NCBI GenBank assembly: GCA_910578545.1
Contig: CAJTPT010000008.1
Location: forward strand, 1-64,000
DNA from: an uncultured Christensenella sp.
Lineage (GTDB): Bacteria; Bacillota; Clostridia; Christensenellales; Pumilibacteraceae
Length of the DNA: 64,000 bases
Direction: 5' to 3'
Under the pieces are notes generated by a model. That model had not been told where the DNA came from and searched no databases. It saw nothing but the letters and a program-made list of their open reading frames with translations. The position numbers were made by a program, and so were the translations under genes. This document shows positions 9,111 through 17,120 of this stretch, piece after piece; the first letter of the stretch is position 1; each line of letters starts with the position of its first letter.

Positions 9111-10844
9111 TTACGCCGCGTAAACTTCTTCGCCGATACTCGGATCGGAGGGAGCCGTTATGGCGCCGATTACCTTTTGAGCAAGGTCCGAAAGCTGATC
9201 AATATCGTCGTTAAGATAGACGAGATTAACGGTTGTTGTGAGGTCGCTGTCGCCCTCGTAGTGCAAAACAGCCGTAATGGTATATCCGGCCTCGGTCTCC
9301 TCGTTAAAGAAAGCCGCAATCAACTCGCCACTAAACTCAACGCACGAGGTGATTGTGTTAAACGTAACAGTGTTGGCGTTGCTTACCATTGTGGGCTCTT
9401 CGAGCAGGCTGCCTACGTAAACGTCTATGCTTTCGACGATGACTTTTGCACCGCCAAGCTCGAGGTACACAGAAACAGTCGTGCCGTCCGGGCTGTAAAC
9501 GATATGCGCAAGAGGCGCGTAAAGATCTACGCCGCCCTCTTCGAGCGCAAACTCAAAGCCGTCGATATCGGTCGTATACTCTTCAACATTGAAGTTAGCT
9601 TCGGCATAGTAATTATTATCCGCCAAAACGTCAAGTCCTTCGGTTGCGCCTTTGTAGTCGTGCTTGAATTCCGCCTTAACATTGAGCTCGGAAACGTTCC
9701 TGTCTTTATCGAACACCGCGGTCACGTTAAGCTTGAGCGCCTCGAATTTAACGCCGTTTTGAATCATTACATAAAGCTCATTAGGAAGTGTATCCTTATA
9801 GCCGTCAATCGTAGTTTTTACGTTCATGGCAAGAACGCCTTCGATCATGGCTTCGATACTCGTAAACGCCTCGTCGATTGTCTTGTCGTCATACTCTTCC
9901 ATGAACATCGCGTTCAAAAGTTCGGCGAGTACGGACTCCATTCCGTCCTCAACCTCGGACGTACCGGCATCGGCCGTCATACCGGCCATCATGTTATTGA
10001 TATAAACGTAAGCGCCCGCTACTATCTCTTTAATCTTGCGCGGTCCGAAAACTTCCATTTCCTCTTGGCCGATAACTATACCGTTCTCTTCGAGGATTGC
10101 AAGCAGGTCTAAACCGGCAGCTTTTAACGAAACCAAAACGTCGTTTACCGTATAGTCTTTATAAGACTCCACTAACGTTTTAACCGCAGTATAAATATCG
10201 TCAAACGACATGTTGATATATTGCAAGCAATAAGCGTTCAAAAGCGCATTCACGTTTTTGCCCTTTTTGTATGCGTCGTACAAGGGCGCAAGCGCGTCGT
10301 TAACCTTTTTTGCCAAATCGAGCTCGAATATAGCCGTTCCCGTTTCCTTATCGTAATTGAACATAGCGCCGGCAAGCTCATCGGTAAGAGCGCCGCCGAC
10401 AAGATAACGCACGTAATCAACCATGCCGCCGCTCGTCAATTGCGAAGCGTAATAACCGTCGCCGCGCTTCTCGTAAGCGTATCCGGTTGTCATGTCGTAA
10501 ATCAACGATTGGTCGTCGCCAAGCTTGATCTCTACTCGGTTACCGCGCTTTTCCAGCCCGACGGTGTCCTTAAGCTCATCGGTGTCGGCAGTCGACAGCT
10601 TGTACGAAGCCGTGCCCTTCCAGCCGTCCTCATCCGAAAACAGTTTGCCGACTGCGTTAAGCGCCTGTTCGACCGTCATGGACGCCATTCCCGCAGGGGG
10701 ATTGATCGGGTCGCCCGGGCCTATAGGTTGTTCGGGACCGTCGGGATTGTTTGTCGGCGGCGTTTGACCGTCGCATGCAACAAGCGCAAAGCACAAGACA
10801 AACGCCAATAACATTGAAACAAAAGCAATTAATCTTTTCTTCAT
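9111..10844 (-). CDS. 577-residue lipoprotein, unknown function
   Basis: The N-terminus MKKRLIAFVSMLLAFVLC leads to the lipobox LVAC (cysteine near residue 24), then a Pro/Gly/Asn-rich linker, as in exported lipoproteins tethered outside the membrane. The rest alternates helices and beta strands and shows no catalytic motif that I recognise. Several C-terminal stretches (for example the one around VSVYLELGGAKVIVESIDV) resemble in texture the repeat units of the 2424-residue protein encoded upstream on the other strand, so both may be large-cavity or beta-sheet surface folds; that link is only inference. Start fixed by AAAAGGAG 6 nt upstream of ATG. Monocistronic, with a perfect consensus promoter and a terminator. 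Confidence 0.88.
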   Translation of the reverse strand: MKKRLIAFVSMLLAFVLCFALVACDGQTPPTNNPDGPEQPIGPGDPINPPAGMASMTVEQALNAVGKLFSDEDGWKGTASYKLSTADTDELKDTVGLEKRGNRVEIKLGDDQSLIYDMTTGYAYEKRGDGYYASQLTSGGMVDYVRYLVGGALTDELAGAMFNYDKETGTAIFELDLAKKVNDALAPLYDAYKKGKNVNALLNAYCLQYINMSFDDIYTAVKTLVESYKDYTVNDVLVSLKAAGLDLLAILEENGIVIGQEEMEVFGPRKIKEIVAGAYVYINNMMAGMTADAGTSEVEDGMESVLAELLNAMFMEEYDDKTIDEAFTSIEAMIEGVLAMNVKTTIDGYKDTLPNELYVMIQNGVKFEALKLNVTAVFDKDRNVSELNVKAEFKHDYKGATEGLDVLADNNYYAEANFNVEEYTTDIDGFEFALEEGGVDLYAPLAHIVYSPDGTTVSVYLELGGAKVIVESIDVYVGSLLEEPTMVSNANTVTFNTITSCVEFSGELIAAFFNEETEAGYTITAVLHYEGDSDLTTTVNLVYLNDDIDQLSDLAQKVIGAITAPSDPSIGEEVYAA

Positions 10845-10875
10845 TTTTTTCTCCTTTTAAAAATGACTTGTTAAT

Positions 10876-10904
10876 ATTATATACTCGAATACTCGGAATG
10901 TCAA
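10876..10904 (-). promoter_or_regulatory. consensus sigma-A promoter of the 577-residue lipoprotein
   Basis: Minus strand: TTGACA (10904-10899), 17-bp spacer, TATAAT (10881-10876). The leader is about 25 nt and includes AAAAGGAG. Confidence 0.9.
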
Positions 10905-10984
10905 TGCTTACAAACTCAAATCAAAAAATTTAATCTAAATTTAATCCGATATCCGATGGACCGGCGCGAACATTTTTTGCAAAA

Positions 10985-11311
10985 TCACATGTCCTCGGCA
11001 AAGTACCGCGGAAGCGGCTTTATAGTGCCGGTTGTGTTTTCTATGGTAAAAAAGTCAAAATCGACGTCTTCGACAAACTCGGACGGCAGGAACTTGGCGA
11101 TATTAAAATGAACAAAGTTGTATGTGTGGCTCGTCAAAATTATCGGCGTGGGAATATCCATCGCCCGCGTTATTTCGCAAACGTATGTAAAAAGCTTGCT
11201 CTCGTCAAAGTTTTCGCCCAGCTCGTACATGTAACTGCGCGTTATCTTATCACCCCGAGTGGTCTTAGCCCAAATCCTCGGAAAAACCTTTGCCTTCAAT
11301 TCTTTCGCCAT
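10985..11311 (-). CDS. conserved-looking 108-residue protein, unknown
   Basis: A compact soluble protein beginning MAKELKAKVFPRIWAKTTRG with aromatic and acidic clusters (VEDVDFDFFTIENTTG) and ending PLPRYFAEDM. It has no signal peptide, membrane segment or cysteine pair that suggests a binding site. Codon use and composition match its neighbours, so it is likely a true gene. The ribosome binding site is weak (only GGT some 9 nt upstream). It lies between the lipoprotein gene and typA on the same strand, after the typA terminator. I do not recognise the family. Confidence 0.7.
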   Translation of the reverse strand: MAKELKAKVFPRIWAKTTRGDKITRSYMYELGENFDESKLFTYVCEITRAMDIPTPIILTSHTYNFVHFNIAKFLPSEFVEDVDFDFFTIENTTGTIKPLPRYFAEDM

Positions 11312-11426
11312 AAATAATACCGTAACCGTTTATTGTAAGCCGCCGCACAAAAACGCACTCGGTTTACAGTGAAAGTTTACCATATTCCCCGCAACTTTTC
11401 AAGCAAATAAAAGTCGATTGCCACGC

Positions 11427-11463
11427 ATAAAAAAGACCTTATCCAAACGGAACAGGGTCTTTA
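11427..11463 (-). terminator. typA terminator
   Basis: Minus strand: AAAGACC and GGTCTTT pair around an inner TCCGTTTGGA mini-stem and are followed by TTTTT, just after the typA stop. Confidence 0.8.
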
Positions 11464-11476
11464 GCTTTAATATACG

Positions 11477-13321
11477 TTACTCGTTGGCGTGCTTGCCCAA
11501 TCCCAAAATTTTAGCGCGTTCGCGCATACGCGCGGTGGCGTCGAGAATGCGCTTTCTAATGCGCAAGGACTTTGGCGTGACCTCGAGTATCTCGTCGTCG
11601 GCAAGAAACTCTATGCAGTCCTCGAGCGTCATACGCATGGGCGTAATAAGTCTAAGCGCTTCGTCGCTGCTGCTACTGCGGGTATTAGTCAAATGCTTGC
11701 GCTTGCACACGTTGACTACTATATCTTCGCCGCGCGGATTGAGCCCGACGACCATGCCTGCGTACACGGGCACGCCCGCGCCGATAAACAGCGTGCCGCG
11801 CTCCTGCGCGTTGAACAGACCGTAAACAATCGAATCGCCGTCCTCGTGCGCTATAAGCGACCCAAACTCACGGCGGTTGATTTCGCCCTTATACGGCTCG
11901 TACCCGTCGAAAATACTCGACATAATGCCCTCGCCGCGCGTATCGGTCATAAGCTCGCTTTGGTACCCGAACAGCCCCCTGGCGGGCACTTTAAAATTCA
12001 TTTTGATACGACTGCCGTGCGGAGTCATGTCTATAAGCTCGCCCTTTCTCGACCCGAGCTTGTTCATAACGGTGCCGACGCTGTCTTCGGGCACGTCTAT
12101 AAACACGCGGTCGATAGGCTCGCACTTAACTCCGTCAATCGTTTTGATAAGCACCTTGGGCATACTGACGGCAAACTCGTAGCCCGCGCGCCGCATGGTT
12201 TCTATAAGAATGGAAAGGTGCATTTCGCCCCTGCCGCAAACGACAAAACTGTCCGCCGTCGCGCCGTCGCTTACCCTAAGCGAAAGGTCTTTGACCGCTT
12301 CCTTGTACAAACGGTCGCGCAGGTGACGGCTTGTAACGTACTTGCCCTCGCGCCCTGCAAGCGGCGAATCGTTGACGGTAAAAGTCATTTCCACGCTCGG
12401 CTCGGCTATCTTTACAAACTCAATCGGCGCGGTATCCGCTTCCGAGCAAACGGTGTCGCCTATCATAACGCCATCTATGCCCGACACGCAAACTATGTCG
12501 CCGACGGTCGCCGACTCTGCGGGAACGCGCTTGATCCCCTCGTAGGTAAAAATGCTGACGACCTTGCTCTTGACGTTTTTGGTACTGTCGTGGTAGTTGG
12601 TCAACACGATATTATCCCCGACCGCAAGACTGCCGTTGCCGATTTTGCCGACGGCAAGCTTGCCTACGTAGTCGTTGTGCTCCGCCGAGGAAACGAGCAT
12701 TTTAAACGGTACGGACTCGGAACCCGACGGCGCGGGAATATGTTCTATAATCGTTTGGAACAGCGGTTGCATGTTTCTGCCGCGATCGGTTATGTTTTTG
12801 GACGCAATGCCCTCGCGTGCCGAAGCAAACACGAACGGACTGTTAAGCTGATCGTCGCTCGCGTCGAGGTCCATAAACAGCTCGAGTATCTCATCCACAA
12901 CCTCTTTGAGCCGCGCGTCGGGGCGGTCGATTTTGTTGACGACCACTATTATCTTTAAGCCCAAAGCGAGCGCACGTTCCAAAACGAATCGCGTCTGCGG
13001 CATGGGACCCTCAAAGGCGTCCACAACAAGCAGTGCGCCATCCACCATTTTGAGTACGCGCTCCACCTCGCCGCCGAAGTCGGCGTGCCCCGGCGTATCC
13101 ACGATATTGATTTTAAACCCGTCGTACATGCACGACGCGTTTTTGGATAGTATGGTAATGCCGCGTTCGCGCTCGAGCGCATTGGAATCCATTACTCGGT
13201 CGACGACCGTCTGGTTGTCGCGGAACACGTTGCCCTGCTTTAACAGCTCGTTGACGAGCGAGGTCTTACCGTGGTCGACGTGCGCTATTATTGCTACGTT
13301 GCGGATTTTTTCCTTATTCAT
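11477..13321 (-). CDS. typA: ribosome-associated GTPase TypA/BipA
   Basis: A 614-residue translational GTPase of normal family length. The G motifs are clear: P-loop AHVDHGKTS (residues about 14-22), RERGIT switch I, DTPGHADFGG (switch II), NKIDRPDA and a SARE-type G5. The EF-G-like domains and the TypA-specific C-terminal domain follow (KRKHLTNTRSSSSDEALRL). TypA binds the 70S ribosome and helps late large-subunit assembly and translation under stress or cold. The ATG is preceded by AGGTTAACTT and by a sigma-A promoter at 13386-13358; a terminator follows, so it is probably monocistronic. Confidence 0.98.
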   Translation of the reverse strand: MNKEKIRNVAIIAHVDHGKTSLVNELLKQGNVFRDNQTVVDRVMDSNALERERGITILSKNASCMYDGFKINIVDTPGHADFGGEVERVLKMVDGALLVVDAFEGPMPQTRFVLERALALGLKIIVVVNKIDRPDARLKEVVDEILELFMDLDASDDQLNSPFVFASAREGIASKNITDRGRNMQPLFQTIIEHIPAPSGSESVPFKMLVSSAEHNDYVGKLAVGKIGNGSLAVGDNIVLTNYHDSTKNVKSKVVSIFTYEGIKRVPAESATVGDIVCVSGIDGVMIGDTVCSEADTAPIEFVKIAEPSVEMTFTVNDSPLAGREGKYVTSRHLRDRLYKEAVKDLSLRVSDGATADSFVVCGRGEMHLSILIETMRRAGYEFAVSMPKVLIKTIDGVKCEPIDRVFIDVPEDSVGTVMNKLGSRKGELIDMTPHGSRIKMNFKVPARGLFGYQSELMTDTRGEGIMSSIFDGYEPYKGEINRREFGSLIAHEDGDSIVYGLFNAQERGTLFIGAGVPVYAGMVVGLNPRGEDIVVNVCKRKHLTNTRSSSSDEALRLITPMRMTLEDCIEFLADDEILEVTPKSLRIRKRILDATARMRERAKILGLGKHANE

Positions 13322-13357
13322 AAGTTAACCTGATTCTCTTTTAGATTTCCACAGAAA

Positions 13358-13386
13358 AGTTTATTACATTTAAAGAAAAAAGTCAA
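13358..13386 (-). promoter_or_regulatory. sigma-A promoter of typA
   Basis: Minus strand: TTGACT (13386-13381), 17-bp spacer, TAAACT (13363-13358), giving a leader of about 30 nt. Confidence 0.75.
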
Positions 13387-13420
13387 CTGTTTGCGTGAGA
13401 GCGAAGATCGGAAAAAGTTA

Positions 13421-13665
13421 TATTAAAGCATTATGCTGCTTCGCTTTGATTTCTCGACTTTGCTCGAAATAATGTGAATTAAGGTCGGTTATTTGTATTA
13501 TTGCATTGCTTGTATCGAACAGTCAGACCACACTTCTCATTCCCACGACCGTAGTGGAGGGCGCTCTTTCCCTTTATTAGGGCGCAAAGCGCAGTCCACA
13601 CTTATTCACTATTCACTTTTTAACTCTTCATTAATTCGGAATTCCTAATTCTTAATCACCAAAGG
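13421..13665. repeat. dispersed intergenic repeat, type B copy 1
   Basis: A stretch of about 240 bp between typA and spoIIE that matches 51801-52085. Shared blocks, in order, are a TATTAAA...GCTTCGC block, GTATTATTGC...TTGTATCGAA, and AGCGCAGTCC, ending in AATTCGGAATTCCTAATTC. The last block overlaps the spoIIE stop codon. No coding frame is conserved between the copies, so it is a small non-coding repeat. Confidence 0.65.
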
Positions 13666-15885
13666 CTTGCTGTTTCTTTTTTCAAACAGCCTAAACGCGA
13701 TTGCCGTCATGTCGTCTTTGGGTTCGCCGCCGGACAGCGCTTTTGCGCGTTCTATAATAGCCGACACCGTCGCCTGCGGATTGAACGCCGACAGCCCGTT
13801 AATAAACTCCGGCAACTCGTCCCCACCGAAGCAATCGCTTACGCCGTCCGAAACGAGAACAAGCATTTGCCCGGGGTACAGTTTTTTTGTCGTGACAAAC
13901 GGGCGCATTTCGTCAAGCACGCCGATAGGCAGTGAGCTACCTTCTATCTTGAGCACGGTGTCCGCCGTTTTTATATAACACGGCGGCGCGCCTATCTTGA
14001 TTATGTCCACGCACGCGTTGTCGAGGTTGCACACCACTACGTCCGCCGCGGAATAGTTCTCCGACGTCGGCAGTTTTAAAAACCTATTAACGCCCGAAAT
14101 GACCGATTGCGAATCGAACCCCGCGCGGTAAAAGCATTCTATAAGCTCGACCGCCGCACCCGAGCTTTCGCCTGCGCGGCTTCCCGAGCCCATGCCGTCG
14201 AGCAGCGCCGCCAAAAACCTATCGCCTATGCGCTCGAAGGTGTAGCTGTCGCCCGACACCACGTCCTTGGCAATACCGCACCGCGCGTACACCGCGTCGT
14301 ACATAGGGCGCTTTTTGAGGACGGCAACGCTCCAGCCCGCCGCCTGAGTTTTGTCGAGGCTTATAAGCTCACAATCGCGTTTTAGGCAAACGCCGACTGC
14401 CTTGCGTATCTTTTCGCGCACGGCAGTGGAAGTACGCACCACGCAGGTCACGCCGTCGCGAGTGACAAACGCGTCGGCACAATCTATACCCGCCGAGATA
14501 AGCTCGTCTATTATCCGCTTTTCGGTAGCGCCGTCAAATCCGACGGGCGCCGCCTCGGAATTACCCATTTCCTCGAGCACGTCCTTGATTGAAGTCAGCC
14601 GCTCTGTCACTATCACCTTGGCTTTTTCCTCGCACTCGCGTTCCCTAGCCCGCTCGCGCGCACCCTCTGTGATTGCCGCCGATTCGGATATGACGTCCAT
14701 CACGCGCCGACAGCTCGACGTAAAAAATTCGGGAATGTCGGTCAATATCGCCTTTTGTCCGCTCGCACGTTCGGCAAGCATGGTAAACGCCGCATTTGCC
14801 CGTGCACTGTCGCACACGGCATAGCCGGAACAGTACTGGCACACACGGTCGCGCAGCGCCGCACCGATTGCGGCATAGTCGGGCGGCGGCGCGGAAAGCG
14901 CGCTCATAAGCCGTGCCGTTTCGTCGAACACCGAAGCCACGGCAAGCATACGATTTGCCGCGTCCGCCTTGCAACGGTTGATATAATGCCGCAGCGCGAG
15001 GTGCGCCGAGCTGTCGTAGTCAAAGTAGTCGCGCACCTTTTTGACAGCACGCCGCGGAAGAACGCAAAACAGCAATGCTCCGCCGAGCATGATAAGCGCG
15101 TTCCACGCGACAAAAAGCGGTTGGGCGTAAAACAGTATCGCGCCCGCGGAAAACAAAGCAATAGCCGTCAACGAGTACACGATACGCGGAAAACGCGCAA
15201 ACGTCACTACGCCGAGCACGCACAGCATGAACGCGGGAATTAGCACTATGGTCGTGTTAAGCCCCAAGCCAATCGCCGCGCACGTTCCGCACGCAAGCAC
15301 CGCCTTGGTTCCCACAAGCCCGATAAGCAGTATGACGAGCATTGCCGGTGCGAGCCCTATAATAAACTGCTCGTATCTCGCCCGCCCGAACGCAAGCCCC
15401 GCCACAAAAAACACCGCACAGCACGCCGCGCTTTCCACCGTGCCGAGTCGCGTTCGAAACTCCGCTTTGACGAGCGCCGCCACGCCGTGCGCAAAGTAGT
15501 AAAACATACAGCCGATAAACCCGCCGATAAAGGCGTCCACTATCGGCACGAACAGTCCCGAAAGTACTGTGTGCGCAATTACCGTGAACAGCGAAAACAG
15601 AACGCGCGCCACCCCGCCGTTGAGTTTCGGGAACTTTAATCCCAACAGCCAGCGCACCGCCATTACGAATATGACAAGTCCGCCCGTGTACAGCCGCCAA
15701 AGCTCGAACGAAAACAAAAACTCGCACAGTAAATATATCGGCGCGATAAACCCGATAAAAAAACACCCCGACAGCGCGCAGAACATGGACGTGCCGAACG
15801 GCGTGACGCCGTATATTTTTCCACCGCAACACGCGACCAGTAACGCCGCCGCGCCGAGCAGTGATATATAAGACCGTTTGCCCAT
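13645..15885 (-). CDS. spoIIE: stage II sporulation protein E (PP2C phosphatase)
   Basis: A 746-residue protein (B. subtilis SpoIIE is about 830). The first about 300 residues form roughly ten membrane helices; a cytoplasmic linker with a helical, charged segment follows (GARERARERECEEKAK); and the last about 220 residues are the PP2C-type phosphatase with metal ligands in VVSGDSYTF, LLDGMGSGSRAG, LVSDGVSD and PKDDMTAI. In the known pathway SpoIIE localises to the polar septum and dephosphorylates SpoIIAA-P to switch on sigma-F in the forespore. Its stop codon lies inside a repeat. A perfect TTCGACA Spo0A box stands 57 bp upstream of the ATG, fitting Spo0A~P activation. Confidence 0.97.
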   Translation of the reverse strand: MGKRSYISLLGAAALLVACCGGKIYGVTPFGTSMFCALSGCFFIGFIAPIYLLCEFLFSFELWRLYTGGLVIFVMAVRWLLGLKFPKLNGGVARVLFSLFTVIAHTVLSGLFVPIVDAFIGGFIGCMFYYFAHGVAALVKAEFRTRLGTVESAACCAVFFVAGLAFGRARYEQFIIGLAPAMLVILLIGLVGTKAVLACGTCAAIGLGLNTTIVLIPAFMLCVLGVVTFARFPRIVYSLTAIALFSAGAILFYAQPLFVAWNALIMLGGALLFCVLPRRAVKKVRDYFDYDSSAHLALRHYINRCKADAANRMLAVASVFDETARLMSALSAPPPDYAAIGAALRDRVCQYCSGYAVCDSARANAAFTMLAERASGQKAILTDIPEFFTSSCRRVMDVISESAAITEGARERARERECEEKAKVIVTERLTSIKDVLEEMGNSEAAPVGFDGATEKRIIDELISAGIDCADAFVTRDGVTCVVRTSTAVREKIRKAVGVCLKRDCELISLDKTQAAGWSVAVLKKRPMYDAVYARCGIAKDVVSGDSYTFERIGDRFLAALLDGMGSGSRAGESSGAAVELIECFYRAGFDSQSVISGVNRFLKLPTSENYSAADVVVCNLDNACVDIIKIGAPPCYIKTADTVLKIEGSSLPIGVLDEMRPFVTTKKLYPGQMLVLVSDGVSDCFGGDELPEFINGLSAFNPQATVSAIIERAKALSGGEPKDDMTAIAFRLFEKRNSKPLVIKN

Positions 15886-15941
15886 ATGCTACGGTTATAT
15901 CATATACAGGCAAAATGATTTTGGTTGTTTTTGATAGTTAC

Positions 15942-15948
15942 TGTCGAA
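15942..15948 (-). promoter_or_regulatory. Spo0A box upstream of spoIIE
   Basis: Reads TTCGACA on the spoIIE strand (TGTCGAA on plus), the exact 0A-box consensus. A TATGAT -10-like element lies about 37 bp downstream, around 15900, without a recognisable -35, as expected for an activator-dependent sigma-A promoter. Confidence 0.6.
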
Positions 15949-15954
15949 TAAACG

Positions 15955-16160
15955 TTTAATTAAGAATTACGAGTGTGGAATTAAGTAAAGCGCAATCCTC
16001 TGTTTGTCCTACAAAGCAAAGCGCAGTGAGGCATCTCACCGTTTACTGTGCGGCGCCGTTATATTGTACCGCGATTTAAGTTAGTGTGATAATTCGCATT
16101 CGCTGATTACAAATAATCTTTTACTCAATAATTACGAATTCATAATTACGAATTCCGAGT
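15955..16160. repeat. AATTCGGAATT-ended element, copy A1
   Basis: About 205 bp. The left end is TTAATTAAGAATTACGAG and the right end is ATTACGAATTCCGAG. The middle block holds AAAGCGCAGTGAGGCATCTC (16018-16037), shared with copies A2 and A3. The right end contains the stop codon of the downstream minus-strand flavoprotein gene. Non-coding. Confidence 0.6.
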
Positions 16161-17012
16161 TTTTACAAGCTCCATACCGACAATAATTCCGTCGGCAACC
16201 GCCTTGCCTATTTGCCTTATGCCCGCAGTGCAATCGCCGACGGCGTACAGGTCGGACACATTTGTCATTCCGTGTTCGTCGGTGACGATGGCGCCGTTTT
16301 TGTCGGACATAACGCCCACACTTTTTGCAATGCCGACGCTTCCGAGCGTACCTACGGCAATAAACACGCCGTCAACCGATATTTCGCTTCCGTCATCGAA
16401 CTCTACTGCACTCACACGCCCGTCACTCTCGACTATTCGCTTAAGCTTTTTGGTAATCGTATTGTCGGCGGTAAAGCTCGGAGTTTGACCGTCCGTCAAC
16501 AAATACGTTGTTGCCGCTAAATTTTTTAGCGCATTGTATTCGTGTTCGGCATACTCGCCCGAACCGATGACCGCAACGTTGCGCTTGCGGTAGAAAAACC
16601 CGTCGCACACCGCACAATAGCTCACGCCCTTGCCCTCGAGTTCTTTTACACCCTCTATATTAACGCTCTTTCGGGGTGCGCCCGTTGCAATAACCGCGCG
16701 CTTAGCGGTATACTCGGCTGTCGGAGTGGAAACCGAAAAACTCTCGCCGTCATATCTTATAAATGTAACTTGCGAGCTAACTACCGTCACGCCGACGGCT
16801 TGCGCCTGAGCAAGTCCGCTTTGGTACAAGTCGCTTCCCGACACGTCGCCCGTGCCGTAGTAGTTTTGGATACGTTCCGCTCTATTGAGCGCCGAGTTGC
16901 CGTCGTGAACGACAATCACGTTTAGCCCGCCGCGCGCCGCGTACAGCGCGGTAGAAACGCCGCCGGGCCCTCCGCCTATTATTATCACGTCGTAATTATT
17001 GTGGTTGTCCAT
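16146..17012 (-). CDS. thioredoxin-reductase-like FAD/NAD(P)H oxidoreductase
   Basis: A 288-residue class II pyridine nucleotide-disulfide oxidoreductase. It has an N-terminal FAD Rossmann motif (VIIIGGGPGG), redox-active CAVC (in YCAVCDGFF, about residue 130), a central NAD(P)H fold (AVIGSGEYAEHE, lacking the usual third glycine) and the FAD-binding C-terminal VGDCTAGIRQIGKA. In the family the enzyme reduces thioredoxin or a related disulfide protein with NADPH; no thioredoxin gene is next to it. I chose the ATG at 17012 (MDNHNNYDVI) because the promoter -10 lies just upstream; the longer frame would start inside the promoter. No Shine-Dalgarno is present. The last codons (TRNS) and the stop lie in repeat copy A1. 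Confidence 0.88.
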   Translation of the reverse strand: MDNHNNYDVIIIGGGPGGVSTALYAARGGLNVIVVHDGNSALNRAERIQNYYGTGDVSGSDLYQSGLAQAQAVGVTVVSSQVTFIRYDGESFSVSTPTAEYTAKRAVIATGAPRKSVNIEGVKELEGKGVSYCAVCDGFFYRKRNVAVIGSGEYAEHEYNALKNLAATTYLLTDGQTPSFTADNTITKKLKRIVESDGRVSAVEFDDGSEISVDGVFIAVGTLGSVGIAKSVGVMSDKNGAIVTDEHGMTNVSDLYAVGDCTAGIRQIGKAVADGIIVGMELVKTRNS

Positions 17013-17018
17013 GTAATT

Positions 17019-17047
17019 AGTATAACACAAAATCGGGCGTCGGTCAA
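17019..17047 (-). promoter_or_regulatory. promoter predicting a leaderless mRNA
   Basis: Minus strand: TTGACC (17047-17042), 17-bp spacer, TATACT (17024-17019). Only six bases separate the -10 box from the ATG at 17012, so transcription should start at or next to the start codon. Confidence 0.75.
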
Positions 17048-17065
17048 TAAAAATTCCACGCACAC

Positions 17066-17096
17066 AAAAAGCCCTGTTCTTTAAAACAAGGCTTTT
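17066..17096 (-). terminator. terminator of the 2.5 kilo-residue lipoprotein gene
   Basis: Minus strand: AAAGCCTTGTT and AACAGGGCTTT form an 11-bp stem (one G-U) followed by TTT. It ends less than 20 bp before the -35 box of the next gene. Confidence 0.85.
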
Positions 17097-17120
17097 GTTG
17101 TTGAATAATAGTTGTGCGGA

